Under the pieces are notes generated by a model. It did no database searches, had not been told where the DNA came from, and saw nothing but the letters and a program-made list of their open reading frames with translations. From Stentor roeselii (Eukaryota > Ciliophora > Heterotrichea > Heterotrichida > Stentoridae): a stretch of 64,000 nucleotides of DNA. A program made the translations under genes and the position numbers. Position 1 is the stretch's first letter. Each line of letters begins with the position of its first letter. The stretch lies in assembly GCA_006503475.1 (NCBI GenBank), contig RSEH01000002.1:1-64000 (forward strand), written 5' to 3'. Below are positions 52,301-61,500 of the stretch, in pieces.

Positions 52301-54235
52301 CGCCGAGAAGGAAAGATTCTGAACACCAGACGACCCATGAATCTGTTTCAAGACACTTCCTTTATTCTGCAATCCAACGATTTTAATAGTCCCATCAATA
52401 CACCCAACAGCAATAAACTGATTATTAGGCGACAAGGCAACAACAGAAGTCTGCAACTTTGCGACTTCCAAGTACTCAACAGGTTCCGGTGGCAATTTCC
52501 TGAGATCAATATCATTCATTTCCAAATCCGGCATATTATAAACATGCACATCTTTGCTACATCCAGCGACATAAACCTTATTCCCAAGAACACAAATTCC
52601 AGAGCCTTCAGCAATATATCGAAACTGAAACTTGACACTGATAGGGTCGATCGACGAGGGCAGGTCCACTTTAGGAGCATCAAAAGCGACTAGCATAGAA
52701 GAGTGAAGCAAAACCACAACTTGCCGAAGTCTCCAACTGACAGCCAGAGCCTTCGCAGGTAGTTCAACAAAGCCAACAACTCGAAATTTCGAGGCAAAAG
52801 AGCCTTCAAGGAAAAAAAGCTCTTTACTCTGACTTGATGCACAAACAACGAGTCTCTGATCAGGACTGATGCTGATCCGGTCCACAGGCCACGAGCCGAG
52901 ACGAACGATGTTGACGAGTCTGCAGATCATTCGATTGCTCACGTCGAAAAACCTCACACAGCCCTGGACACTGCCGACAACGAGCAGGTTTCCAGGAATG
53001 TTGCTGTCGATTGAGCAGAATTCAGTTTCTCCTGGACTTGAGTATTGCATTATGTTCTCTCCTGTCACGATTTCCCAAACACGCAAGTCTTCACCAATGC
53101 TCGCGCATTGGGTCGAGTCTCCTAAACCTGTCACTTGCTTTATCGAACCGATGTGGTATTGACCTAGGATCTGAGGAGTCGTCGCTATTATTTTTGGCTT
53201 ACGGAAACTCTCGTCTTCTTCGTCGTCGTCGGCTCCTTCGTCGTCTGATGCTTTGTTTTCTTCTTCTTCGTCTGGGTTGAATGGAGGGTCCGCTGGAATG
53301 TGGAGAAGCTGGATTTTTCCTTGGCCACCGATCATTAAGAGCTTTGTTAAACCGCTTACGAACATTAATTGGATTATGTCTTGCTTGTCGTCGAGAGTTA
53401 GCTCTTTTTGGACTCTCAAGTTCAAATTTTTTCCATTCCTAGGATCATTCTCTTCAGGAGGTATATAAATATTAAGCCACTGCAACTTATTATCCGAATT
53501 CGCAATGACTAAAAACCTATGAGTCAGCACCATAGAAACAATTCTAAATTCATACCTCTGTATAACCTTAGTTTCCCTCAAGTCATCCCTAACAACCAGC
53601 AATTCGCCAGCTTTGGTAGACAAGTAAATATTCCCAAACTTATCAAAAACCGCATCAAGGGGTTCAGTTTCCGCCAGGTTGAAAGTCTTGACACTATACC
53701 TATTATCCTCAACGACATCCTCCACATTCAAAGGAATGACTTGAAAGCTCTGAAAAATCGTTATAAGGCGAATTTCATGTTTAAACAACAGCAAAATTGA
53801 ATCATGCACCAACAACTTGACTGGTTCTTTTTCCAGGTCGAGACTTATCAAAAGTTTCTCGTTTTCCCAAACTCGCAAAGTGTACTTCGGGTAGTCTCCA
53901 ACTGTCACAAGACGAGAACCTGTCCTGCTGAAGGCCAAAGCTGAGTACATAACTGCCGCTCCTCCATCTAAACTACGAACTAAGGTCTTTTGAGGATAGG
54001 AGTACACGCATACTCGTGGGTCGTTTCCTTCTTCCCCTACTGCGATCAGGTTGTTTCGAGGATTAGCCGCGCAGGTCGTGATTCCTAAAGAGTTGTGCCA
54101 GATAAAAGACTTTGTGTTTTGGTTCAGGTTCCAAAGTACAACACTATTCGCAACCATATAGACAATAATATCATTATCCACGACACTGACAGGTCCACAG
54201 TTGCACGACAGACATGATTGAAGTTCCAAGCTCAT
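49367..54235 (-). CDS. CFAP43: CFAP43/CFAP44-family ciliary tether protein
   Basis: 1622 residues from ATG at 54235 (MSLELQSCLSCNCG); no ATG lies further upstream in frame. Residues 1-690 form WD40 propellers (NLIAVGEEGNDPRVCVYSYP, LVTVGDYPKYTLRVWENEK, FIAVGCIDGTIKIVGLQN) with an acidic insert. Residues 700-1600 are long coiled coils with family landmarks: KAPDLEKLDRDEFILDL, LDRMEVNSRVICSF followed by VYNYTIRKLEDFEKQRFEKI, and the C-terminal LDRLRAKTFPSF. CFAP43 and CFAP44 form the tether of inner dynein arm I1/f on axonemal doublets. The 'MEV...F...YNY' box favours CFAP43, but CFAP44 is not excluded. It is intronless and ends in TAG. The length fits (human CFAP43 1665). Confidence 0.75.
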   Translation of the reverse strand: MSLELQSCLSCNCGPVSVVDNDIIVYMVANSVVLWNLNQNTKSFIWHNSLGITTCAANPRNNLIAVGEEGNDPRVCVYSYPQKTLVRSLDGGAAVMYSALAFSRTGSRLVTVGDYPKYTLRVWENEKLLISLDLEKEPVKLLVHDSILLLFKHEIRLITIFQSFQVIPLNVEDVVEDNRYSVKTFNLAETEPLDAVFDKFGNIYLSTKAGELLVVRDDLRETKVIQRYEFRIVSMVLTHRFLVIANSDNKLQWLNIYIPPEENDPRNGKNLNLRVQKELTLDDKQDIIQLMFVSGLTKLLMIGGQGKIQLLHIPADPPFNPDEEEENKASDDEGADDDEEDESFRKPKIIATTPQILGQYHIGSIKQVTGLGDSTQCASIGEDLRVWEIVTGENIMQYSSPGETEFCSIDSNIPGNLLVVGSVQGCVRFFDVSNRMICRLVNIVRLGSWPVDRISISPDQRLVVCASSQSKELFFLEGSFASKFRVVGFVELPAKALAVSWRLRQVVVLLHSSMLVAFDAPKVDLPSSIDPISVKFQFRYIAEGSGICVLGNKVYVAGCSKDVHVYNMPDLEMNDIDLRKLPPEPVEYLEVAKLQTSVVALSPNNQFIAVGCIDGTIKIVGLQNKGSVLKQIHGSSGVQNLSFSADSSLLFSTGHERDFFSWSMVGKLIDRPILSSQAEDSALEALEVVEDLSDNDVKLVRDILAESKAKSEAKDVERVKSKQRARAQEIQDKLYAMLKANEKAPDLEKLDRDEFILDLKAKKKIEDLGKERAKQLKEEAKKKNLAQELLQKRVKEKTLDRMEVNSRVICSFLTDQIVYNYTIRKLEDFEKQRFEKIRAFRSVELREQKTRKEAGVGEIIAYEDFAVDWIIGKQPEDWRNHPLLISLDKKRDSQIKDGKKKPMPEWELIYPAPLIYTPSRKRTQIFLLSMICRAFKEGFNTEFEKLEAFKEKQIDLIEEKNTLIVEKQKELNSGINVFKHRVHPLEDPMEVLKVKDSDFTVEKYLSREERDALEEKQRKEEERIRLLNADDSKKKALIQMMNGTIENKKSSLSIFAEKLAREEWMDKPVSDMTDDQRQKLKEFEEKEKKHNEEKEKLRKILEGELKKLQGEVNELCKAFDLKVKDLFLMRLDTDYEIYQMELMMARLSLSILSDQKRKEEVNVLRDKKDQLEDYVKDLEDQSRDLQNHIDHIQNKIKNLHDDLKALDNRFKGHLESQAIAQADQNKLKSLLKSGPENKDKSGKNPEVEKILKNLNENDPYTPLEREKILAAQAPPQNRELTAEDLPQSITDQALILRVINDRKKKIELERPIPGLTKHIKEVEVHKSWIQKKKAKAESKLKDLITELRTKEQESIKQKYNTELLLKMKQAIVEVPQQPVVTDYSDAILIHKQVVIEKNDDIKTNGRQKISILHSIADIKGKVAKVKWREELLKLETEDYRASEGDLKMLRIDKRLQNILAGRGLDENQQMAERILSQISHLNENTVKRVKQIQEKEQALMKTINDLTRDNEILENEVYEMEIQEKQREDLIKLKTNLGEKKTEKGKMTTQEMKTKMKSIKNQAQDNPGDKFLQIALRREMMDMIEQYREEIEFLNDELDRLRAKTFPSFAHLQAHVDFPDEY

Positions 54236-54251
54236 ATTTATAATCAAAGAA

Positions 54252-56261
54252 CTAGTTATTCTCTACTTTCGGTTTAAAATCCACTCCAAACTTCATCGGA
54301 GGGTAAAAAACTTCAGCTTTTTTCTCCTCCCTGGCCTTCCTAACCCTATCAATCGCCTGTTCAATTCCTTTCGCCTCATCCCTGACCTTAAAGTCAAATT
54401 TAGGTTTATCCAAATCAGGTACAAACGAGCACTCTCCCATATTCCTCTCAATTTCCCAGTCCTCCGAAGTCCTCTGCATCTTTTCCTTCCTCTCCAACTC
54501 AACCTTATTAAAACTGTAAAGCAATTCATTTCTGCTGATTTTTTTTTCATTTAAAAGCCGAAGATAATCACTTGAAAGTGAAACACTGTCCTTAAACTCC
54601 TCTTCAGACAACTTCGGCCCTCGAGTGGTCTGAGGTGTAAAAGTGCATTCAGGACTTACAATCATTTCAAGAGTTTCTCGTCGTTGTTGAAGTTTTTTCA
54701 GTTTTTCCTTGTGAAGGTTGAACAAAACATGTTCAATTTTTTTGTTTCCCATGTTTGCAGCACGGTTTTCATTCACTACTGCTGCGAGTTTTTGAGACTT
54801 TGCATCGATTTCTGGACGGAATGACGGCAAAGGACTTGAATCGGCGGGAGTTGAGGATTCTTTCTGGTTTAAGTAGAATTTTAGGAATTCGACGTGAATT
54901 TTGTGGCTTTTTAGGGAGTGGTTTAGGATCAGGATGTCGAGGATGAAGGATTTTATTTTTTCTAGATCGACTGTTGAACAGGGCTCGCCTCCGATTTTAG
55001 ACCAGGCTTTGCAGGCAAGAGAGTATTCTGATGAATAGGAATTCGGCTCGGTTTGAGGGTGGAGGAATTTTAGTTTTATGAGAAGGTTTATGAACTCGGC
55101 GTATGAAAGTTTTATTTCTTCGGATTTTACCTCTTCAGGGTTTTTCTGACTATCATCAGGAGATTTCATAGAATCCCTTGCAAGACTAAGCGGTAAAACC
55201 TCTTCAATCTTTTTAGTATACTTTTCACGTATCATATTCTCAGAAGTAGAATCAATCAACTTAGCTCTATCCTTTCCCTTCTTATTCAATCCTTCATCCA
55301 CATTTTTCTTTTCTTTACTCAATTCAAAAAGCCTGATTCGAGTATCCCCTTCCCTTTTCCCATTACTTCCAGATTCAATTTTCGGTTTAAAAGTGCAATT
55401 TTCCGCTAAAATATCCTTAACAAGCTGTTCATGTTTCGTCTTCAAAACAACAGATTCCTTAAACAGCCTTTCATGAATTCCTGCTTCAGGTTTAAGCGCT
55501 TTAGTCAATTCAATCGTTTTTTCAGACAAAGTCGGTTTAAATGACGACTTAGAAGGCACTTCATCTTCCTTTTCTTTCTTCATTTTCTCAAGTCTCTCAT
55601 TTTTCACTTTCTGAAAGTTGCTTACATGTCTCAAAAACTGTTCAAACCCGCGCTTTGCAGACTTTTTCTTGATAACAGGGCAAAAAGTGCAGATTTCAAG
55701 AAGTTCTTTATCTTTCTCTTCTTGAAGTGTCTGGATTTTCTTGTTGATTTTCGCTTGATAATCATAAAAACGCTTCTCAACATCGATTTTTTCTGACTTT
55801 TTCGGAATTTCATCTGCTAAGATCTTCATAACGGCCTTGCTGTATTTTTTCACTGGTTTTTCTTGAGGAGGGGTGATAATTTCAATGGTTTTTTCAGGAA
55901 TGATAAGATTTTCTGCAGGTTTTTCAATGAATTCTGGAATTTCAGGGATTTCTACTTGTGGAGCTTCTTTTTCCTCAGGTTCTGGCTTTATTGGCTCTGG
56001 AGGAGGTTCTTCTTTGACTTCTTCTTTTGGGACTTCTGCTGGTTGGACTTTTGGAGGGTCTTGAACGGGTTCGGGAGGGGGAGGCTCGATTTTTTGGTTC
56101 TTGGGTTCTTCGTCGTCGCTTTCTTTTTTGTTTTCGACTACTTTGAATAAGGAATTTTGCTTGATGGAAGCGTGCATCGAGCTTTGGACTACTCGGACTG
56201 TTGCACCTTCGGTGACGTCGTCGCATTCCATGTCGCTATTGGAGCTTTCGTTGTCTGACAT
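54252..56261 (-). CDS. Protein with repeated C/S-F-x-P motifs, unknown
   Basis: 669 residues. Residues 40-150 are rich in Pro and Glu (EPPPPEPVQDPP, EEPPPEPIKPEPEE). From about 185 a short motif of the type (C/S)-(T/S)-F-x-P-x-(I/L/V) recurs at 30-120-residue spacing: CTFCPVIKK, SSFKPTLSE, CTFKPKIESG, PSFRPEIDAK, CTFTPQTTRG, CSFVPDLDKP and VDFKPKVEN at the very C-terminus. Between motifs are basic helices. Residues about 380-450 contain a helical EF-hand-like segment (YAEFINLLIKLKFL). Proteins with such F-x-P arrays occur in ciliates and flagellates, but I cannot name one with confidence. It lies 16 bases upstream of the CFAP43-like gene, same strand. Start ATG 56261, stop TAG. Confidence 0.75.
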   Translation of the reverse strand: MSDNESSNSDMECDDVTEGATVRVVQSSMHASIKQNSLFKVVENKKESDDEEPKNQKIEPPPPEPVQDPPKVQPAEVPKEEVKEEPPPEPIKPEPEEKEAPQVEIPEIPEFIEKPAENLIIPEKTIEIITPPQEKPVKKYSKAVMKILADEIPKKSEKIDVEKRFYDYQAKINKKIQTLQEEKDKELLEICTFCPVIKKKSAKRGFEQFLRHVSNFQKVKNERLEKMKKEKEDEVPSKSSFKPTLSEKTIELTKALKPEAGIHERLFKESVVLKTKHEQLVKDILAENCTFKPKIESGSNGKREGDTRIRLFELSKEKKNVDEGLNKKGKDRAKLIDSTSENMIREKYTKKIEEVLPLSLARDSMKSPDDSQKNPEEVKSEEIKLSYAEFINLLIKLKFLHPQTEPNSYSSEYSLACKAWSKIGGEPCSTVDLEKIKSFILDILILNHSLKSHKIHVEFLKFYLNQKESSTPADSSPLPSFRPEIDAKSQKLAAVVNENRAANMGNKKIEHVLFNLHKEKLKKLQQRRETLEMIVSPECTFTPQTTRGPKLSEEEFKDSVSLSSDYLRLLNEKKISRNELLYSFNKVELERKEKMQRTSEDWEIERNMGECSFVPDLDKPKFDFKVRDEAKGIEQAIDRVRKAREEKKAEVFYPPMKFGVDFKPKVENN

Positions 56262-56737
56262 AAAATTATTTAGAATATTGTTGTTGTTTTAATTTAGATT
56301 TAGAGTTTAGGTTAAGTGGATTGATGAAATTATAGAAGGAATTTTATGAGTTTTTTGTGTTTTATTTTAGAAAGGTTGGAAAAGGATATTTTTTGGTTTT
56401 ATCTAAGTTTATGGTTAAGAATATTGATTTTTTAGTAAGTGTTAGATGAAGGATTGATTATTTTAAGTCATTTGCCCTTTCAACATTAAGATGATATTAA
56501 GATAAAAGCCTGTCATAGTAAAAAAGCTGAAAGTTTTTAATTAATTTTAGAAATTTACTCAAATCTAAAATTTTTAAGAAAAGCTAAGGATTTATACCTT
56601 ATCAGTACCACACTTAGCCCTAACCTAGCACTTAAAATCAAACTTCTATATTCATTCTCCTCACCTGTTCAAATCCTTTAAAATAATCTTTAAATTCCTC
56701 CAAAACCCCAACTAAATCTATTCTCAAGATACTAAAA
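56262..56737. promoter_or_regulatory. Bidirectional intergenic region
   Basis: 476 bases between divergent starts at 56261 (-) and 56738 (+), by far the longest gap in the 42-63 kb block. It is very AT-rich. It presumably holds promoters for both gene runs; no specific motif was identified. Confidence 0.5.
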
Positions 56738-58582
56738 ATGTCTCGCAATGTCAGCTTCGATGCAAACAATCTCGAGTCACTCGAATCTCAGATCGACCGT
56801 TTAAACCTTCGAATAAACGAGTTTGTTCTAAACAACAGTCTCAATGCAAGTGATTCAGAACTAGTGTCTCCAGCAAGAGAGTCATACAAAAGGACTTTCG
56901 ATGACCTGGACAAGTACCTGACAACTGAAGAAAGCGAATTCAACAAGGCGGAGGCCTTTCAAACCAACTTCAATCAACTTAAAATGACTTTAGAAGACTT
57001 CAGGTCTCATGAACACAGAGAAGCTGAAGACCTTGACCTTAACTCAGGAATGAGGTCCTCATCAGGCCTTGACTTCCGAAAAAGCGACTTAACCATCAAG
57101 GAAATCAGCGTAAATGAACTTTACCTTCTCCTTAAACAGGTTAAAAACGTGATAAAAGACGTTGAAGAAGGAGACTCCTCCGAAAAATCAATAAAATTCG
57201 CAGGAGTTTCTTTCTTATTCAGTGTAGCCGGTTTCCATCTCCCCGCAAAAGACTCGATTTTCGATAAATTCCTGAAATCTTCAAAAATTTCAGTCCCTCT
57301 GGAGTCTCCTGTTTCACAAGTGTTTCCAGAGAGTCATTTAAACTGTTTTATTTCAAATTTAGAGAAAAACCTGAAAAATTCTTTTGAAATTTTTGAACTG
57401 AGAGAAAAACATCTCCCCAGTACTTCCATCTCTTCAAAAAACTCCTGCCAGTCTCCAGGCCTATCCTCAGCGCTTCTCTCAAATCAATACAAAAAACTAA
57501 AAGAACAGCAAAAATCCTGGAGTCTTCTCAACAGTCATCTTCACTTCCAGAACTTAGAAGTCCAAATCTCTAACAATCTTCTTTCACGAAAGTACCAAAA
57601 CGTTCTTCATAAAGAAGGCGAATTACAGTTTCGTTCACAAGAACTTCAGAAGTTAAATCAACAAAACAAAGAAGTAAGAGAACAACTTGACCTCCAGTCA
57701 AAAAAACTGAAAGACCAGGAAAAAATCTTAGAACGGCAGCAAAGAAAACTTGAAAATATGAAAAATTTGTTAAAAGGTCAAATTGATGAAATTATTAAAC
57801 CTCTCAACTCGAATCGACCTGGAAGACCGACAAGCTCTTCGAGAATGACGGAAAACTCTCCGACGTTGAGAAGGATTAGAAACCGTTCGAAGAACAGCAA
57901 CTTGGAATCGGAAATTGAGGAGACTCTCAGTGAAATCAGTCTTTTAGAACTCAACTCTTCTCAGGATGATTCTGTTCAACTGTCTAATCTTAGGACTAAA
58001 CTTTCCAACCTTCGTACTCGAAAAGCCATTGAAATTAATTCTGCTACTTCTGAGTCTATCAGCTCGGTTTATCATGCAACTCCTGTTAGAGTTAGGCTTT
58101 CAAGAGAACCTAGTCCTCTTGGAAGTCGAATGGTGGAGCCTTCGAAGCCACCGATGTATAAAAAAGTTTGCATCAGTGATAAGAGTAAAGAAGAAAAAAT
58201 TCAAAAAGTTGAAAAAGTTGAAAAACCTGGAAAAATTGAAAAATTTGAAAAAGTTGAAAAAATTCAAAAAGTTGAAAAAGTTGAAAAATTTGAAAATTTT
58301 GGAAAAGGTTTTAAAAGCGACTTGAAAACTCGTGAAAAAATCTTATTGAAAAATTTTGAAAGACTTCCACCGACAGACCCACATTCGACTCAAGTCCGAA
58401 AAGGACTAGAAGATTTAGAGTCTATTAAGAGTGAATACAAGCTGAAAATAAAAGAACTTCAAGAAAAGATCGAATTAAGCGACCACAGTATGAGTGTAGC
58501 AGAAGAAGAAACCAACTTACTCAACACCCGAATCAAAAAAATAAAAGACTTATACGGTATGCTGGAAGAACTGACAGATTAA
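56738..58582 (+). CDS. Coiled-coil protein with KVEK-type repeats, unknown
   Basis: 614 residues, ATG at 56738 (MSRNVSFDANNLESLESQID). Helical/coiled-coil regions at about 10-50, 110-140 and 245-350 (LQKLNQQNKEVREQLDLQSK, LERQQRKLENMKNLLKGQID). A Ser/Arg-rich linker follows (GRPTSSSRMTENSPTLRRIR). At about 487-520 lies a run of 3- to 6-residue repeats, KVEKVEKPGKIEKFEKVEK. The C-terminal 70 residues return to a coiled coil (EYKLKIKELQEKIELSD). No family named. It ends 17 bases before the next co-directional gene, a four-TM coiled-coil protein, so the two may be expressed together and could be partners in one scaffold. Stop TAA. Confidence 0.7.
   Translation: MSRNVSFDANNLESLESQIDRLNLRINEFVLNNSLNASDSELVSPARESYKRTFDDLDKYLTTEESEFNKAEAFQTNFNQLKMTLEDFRSHEHREAEDLDLNSGMRSSSGLDFRKSDLTIKEISVNELYLLLKQVKNVIKDVEEGDSSEKSIKFAGVSFLFSVAGFHLPAKDSIFDKFLKSSKISVPLESPVSQVFPESHLNCFISNLEKNLKNSFEIFELREKHLPSTSISSKNSCQSPGLSSALLSNQYKKLKEQQKSWSLLNSHLHFQNLEVQISNNLLSRKYQNVLHKEGELQFRSQELQKLNQQNKEVREQLDLQSKKLKDQEKILERQQRKLENMKNLLKGQIDEIIKPLNSNRPGRPTSSSRMTENSPTLRRIRNRSKNSNLESEIEETLSEISLLELNSSQDDSVQLSNLRTKLSNLRTRKAIEINSATSESISSVYHATPVRVRLSREPSPLGSRMVEPSKPPMYKKVCISDKSKEEKIQKVEKVEKPGKIEKFEKVEKIQKVEKVEKFENFGKGFKSDLKTREKILLKNFERLPPTDPHSTQVRKGLEDLESIKSEYKLKIKELQEKIELSDHSMSVAEEETNLLNTRIKKIKDLYGMLEELTD
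58196..58310 (+). repeat. 9-base repeats coding for (K)VEK/FEK/IQK
   Basis: About twelve imperfect copies of aaagttgaa and close variants (aaatttgaa, aaaattcaa, aaaattgaa), all in frame. They form a low-complexity Lys/Glu/Val linker in the coiled-coil protein. Confidence 0.8.
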
Positions 58583-58599
58583 TTTAACATATAATAAAT

Positions 58600-61500
58600 A
58601 TGGTCAGGGTTGAATACCACTGTGTTTTAAACCTCGCTTTAAATTCAATTCTCTTTCTGTTAGTCCTCAGCACACTTTCCACAAGTATTTTTTCATTCAA
58701 CTCTTACAAAGTGACCCTAGGAACCATTTTGCACAAGATCACTTACGAAGATTTTCCGGCAGACGTCGAAATCTCTTTCAGCAAATTCCAAAAGTCAGCT
58801 TGTCGCAAGTCTTCGAACCCCGACGTTCTGACTCTTTGCAGCAATATCTTAAGTCTTGAAACAAGTGGTTTTATTTACACTATCGGGGCTTATCTGACCT
58901 TTCTGTCAATTCTCGTCAGCATTGTAGGTCTTTCTTTGACCTTATTCAGAAAGAAAGTCGAAAAGTCAAAACTCGAGATTTCCCAATACGTGACTCCAGC
59001 TGTTTACTGGATTTTCGTCCTTGTTTACTTTATTCTTAGCGGCTCTGAGTCGATGGTTTCGCCAACTGACGAGAATGTTTCAGTCACTTTTGAAAAAGGA
59101 GCTTTTTACATGTTTTGCGCTGGAGGACTCAGTCTTTGCATTTTTGCTCATTTTTGGATTTTTAAGAATTTCTCGGATTATGAAGAACTCGTTGGAGAAG
59201 GAGATGATTTGTTCGTGGAAGCATTTTGGAACAACTTGGAAAAGAACCAGATTGAACAGGGAAAGTCGAAAGATGGAGAAATTTCTAAGTTGCAGCATCT
59301 TGTTGGTGAACAGGAAAATGAGTTAAAAGCGAAAATGAGAGAAATCGCTGAACTCGCTTTAAAAGTAGAAGAAATGGAGAAAAGAGAAGAAAATAGCGAA
59401 GATGGCTCTGTTAAGATCTCGGCTAAGAAGAAGGTAAAGCTCAGGGCAGGGAAAAAAGAAGATGTTGAAGCACTTAAGCAAGAACTAGGAAGACTTAGGA
59501 ATGTTTACGCGACTGAAAAGCATCAATTAGAAGAAGAAATAGAAAAATTAAGAGAAAATGATAAAACTGAGTATTATCTTCAGCTAAGCAATGAACTTTG
59601 TGAGAAAATTGAAGAACTCAGGGCAAAACTTGTTGATAAGGAAGGCGCCGAGGAAGAAAACATTGAACTTGGCAAGACTTTAAAAGACATTCAGTATGAA
59701 ATGGATGGATTCAAGAAACAAAACCAAAGGGAAAAGACTGAAAGAGAACATGAAAAGCGCCAACTTCATAAAGTGATAGAAGAGCTCAAATCAGACCTCG
59801 ACAAAAAAAAGAACCTTTTATCTCAACAAGCGAATATCGATATTTTGAAATCTGACAACGAGCGCCTCTCTGAAGAACTGGTCAGAACAGAAATGGCGAA
59901 AAAACATTTATCTGAAAAATTAGTAGAAATGTCTGAAAAAGTAGGAAAACTTGAAAAAGATTTACTTCTCGCCTCTGAACATAAACATAACCTTGAAGTG
60001 TCCTCGCTTGAAATAGACCAGTTAAAAAATATGCTGCAAAGTAAAAGAGAAGCCCTGGAAAAGGCCAGCAAAGTCCAACTGGCCTTAAACGAGTCCCTCA
60101 GTGAAAAGGAAAATCGAATCGAGGAACTTTCAAACATCCAAAAGTTCACTGAAAAGAAAGTAAAAGACCTGAACGAACACCTTGAAAATCTCAATCTCGA
60201 CTTAAAAACCAAAGAAAAAGACTCAAAAAAAGCCCAAAAAGACTTCCTCGACAAACTAAAAGCCAAAGAAGAAGAAGTAAATCTTCTCAACTCTCAAATC
60301 CACGACTTAGAAAAAGAAATCCAAGTAGTTAAAAAAGCAGCACATTCAGAAAAATCTGAAGAATACGCGAATTTAAAAGAAGAAGCTGAAATCCTAGAAA
60401 ATAAAGTCTCTTCACTTAACAACATGATAAAAAAGTACCGCGACGACAAGTCCAAACTAGAAGTTGACTTAGAAGCCGCGCTTTCATCGAACCAGCTTCT
60501 TGAAAATCGCTTTGACCAGCTGAAAGAAACAAATGAAACCCAACGACTGACGATTGAAGACCTGGAATCTCAGTTGAAGTCCTTCGAAGACCTAAAAAAA
60601 TCTCATGAAACTGCCCAGGCCTTGATTCACTCACAACAATCTGAAATAGAATCACTTAAAAACGAAGTCCAACAGCTGAAAGAAGCTTTACGTGCCTTAG
60701 AAATGATGAAAAAAGATAAAGACTACTACGAAAGACAGTTCCAGGACTCTTTAAAAGACGTGGAAGCACTCAACTCCGCTCTTCGCAAGTTGGAAGTCGA
60801 AAACACGATGCTTACCAATCTTCAAGACGAAAACCTTGCATTTCGTGAACAAGTCGCTACTTTAAACTCGTCAATCGAAGAAGCCAACAAACGTTCTAAA
60901 GACCTGCGAGACAAACTTCGAACCATCGAGTCAGACTTCGAGAAGGAAAAGGAAGACCTGCAGTACAACCTCTCAAAAGCAAGGAAAGAGAACCAAAACC
61001 TTGAAAAAATTCTAAAAAACAAAGAAGATTATCTTTCTAATGAACTAGAAGCCGTTCAAAGAGACAAGGAAAACTTGCAGGACAACTTCAACAAACTCAA
61101 GTCAGAAAACGCGGTCTTCAAACAAGAGATCGATCGTTTGGACAACCTGCAGAAATATTTCAGAAATCTCAGCGAAACTGCTGCTGTCGAGGCACAGGCT
61201 GAAGGACTTAACCTTCGCCTGGACTTCGACGAGCAAAGAAAACTTCACAACGCTCAAATCGAACATATGAAAAAAACATTAACAGAAGCTTCTAAAAGTC
61301 TTCAAGCGATCACTGAAGAAAAGGAAAAACTTAGAAGTGAACTCGCTGCAAGTCAAAATGAACTTCAACAGGTTAGTGAAGAACTTGCAGGTCTTCAAAA
61401 TCAGGTCTTTCAAGATAGAAGGGCTTCAGGAAGTCCGGAGTATAATGAAAATTTACTTTTTAGTCCTTTATCTAACCGTAGCATGGAAAGTAGCGCGAGA

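Noticed and set aside
49478-53800. Many forward frames of 60-140 codons across the CFAP43-like gene
   Set aside because: They are antisense shadows with Phe/Leu/Ser-rich composition and no domains.
49367-54247. Start of the CFAP43-like gene at 54247
   Set aside because: That codon is TTG. The first ATG is at 54235.
56640-56700. A B-box-like word (gttcaaatcc) suggesting a tRNA gene
   Set aside because: No matching A box, no acceptor or anticodon stem can be folded around it.
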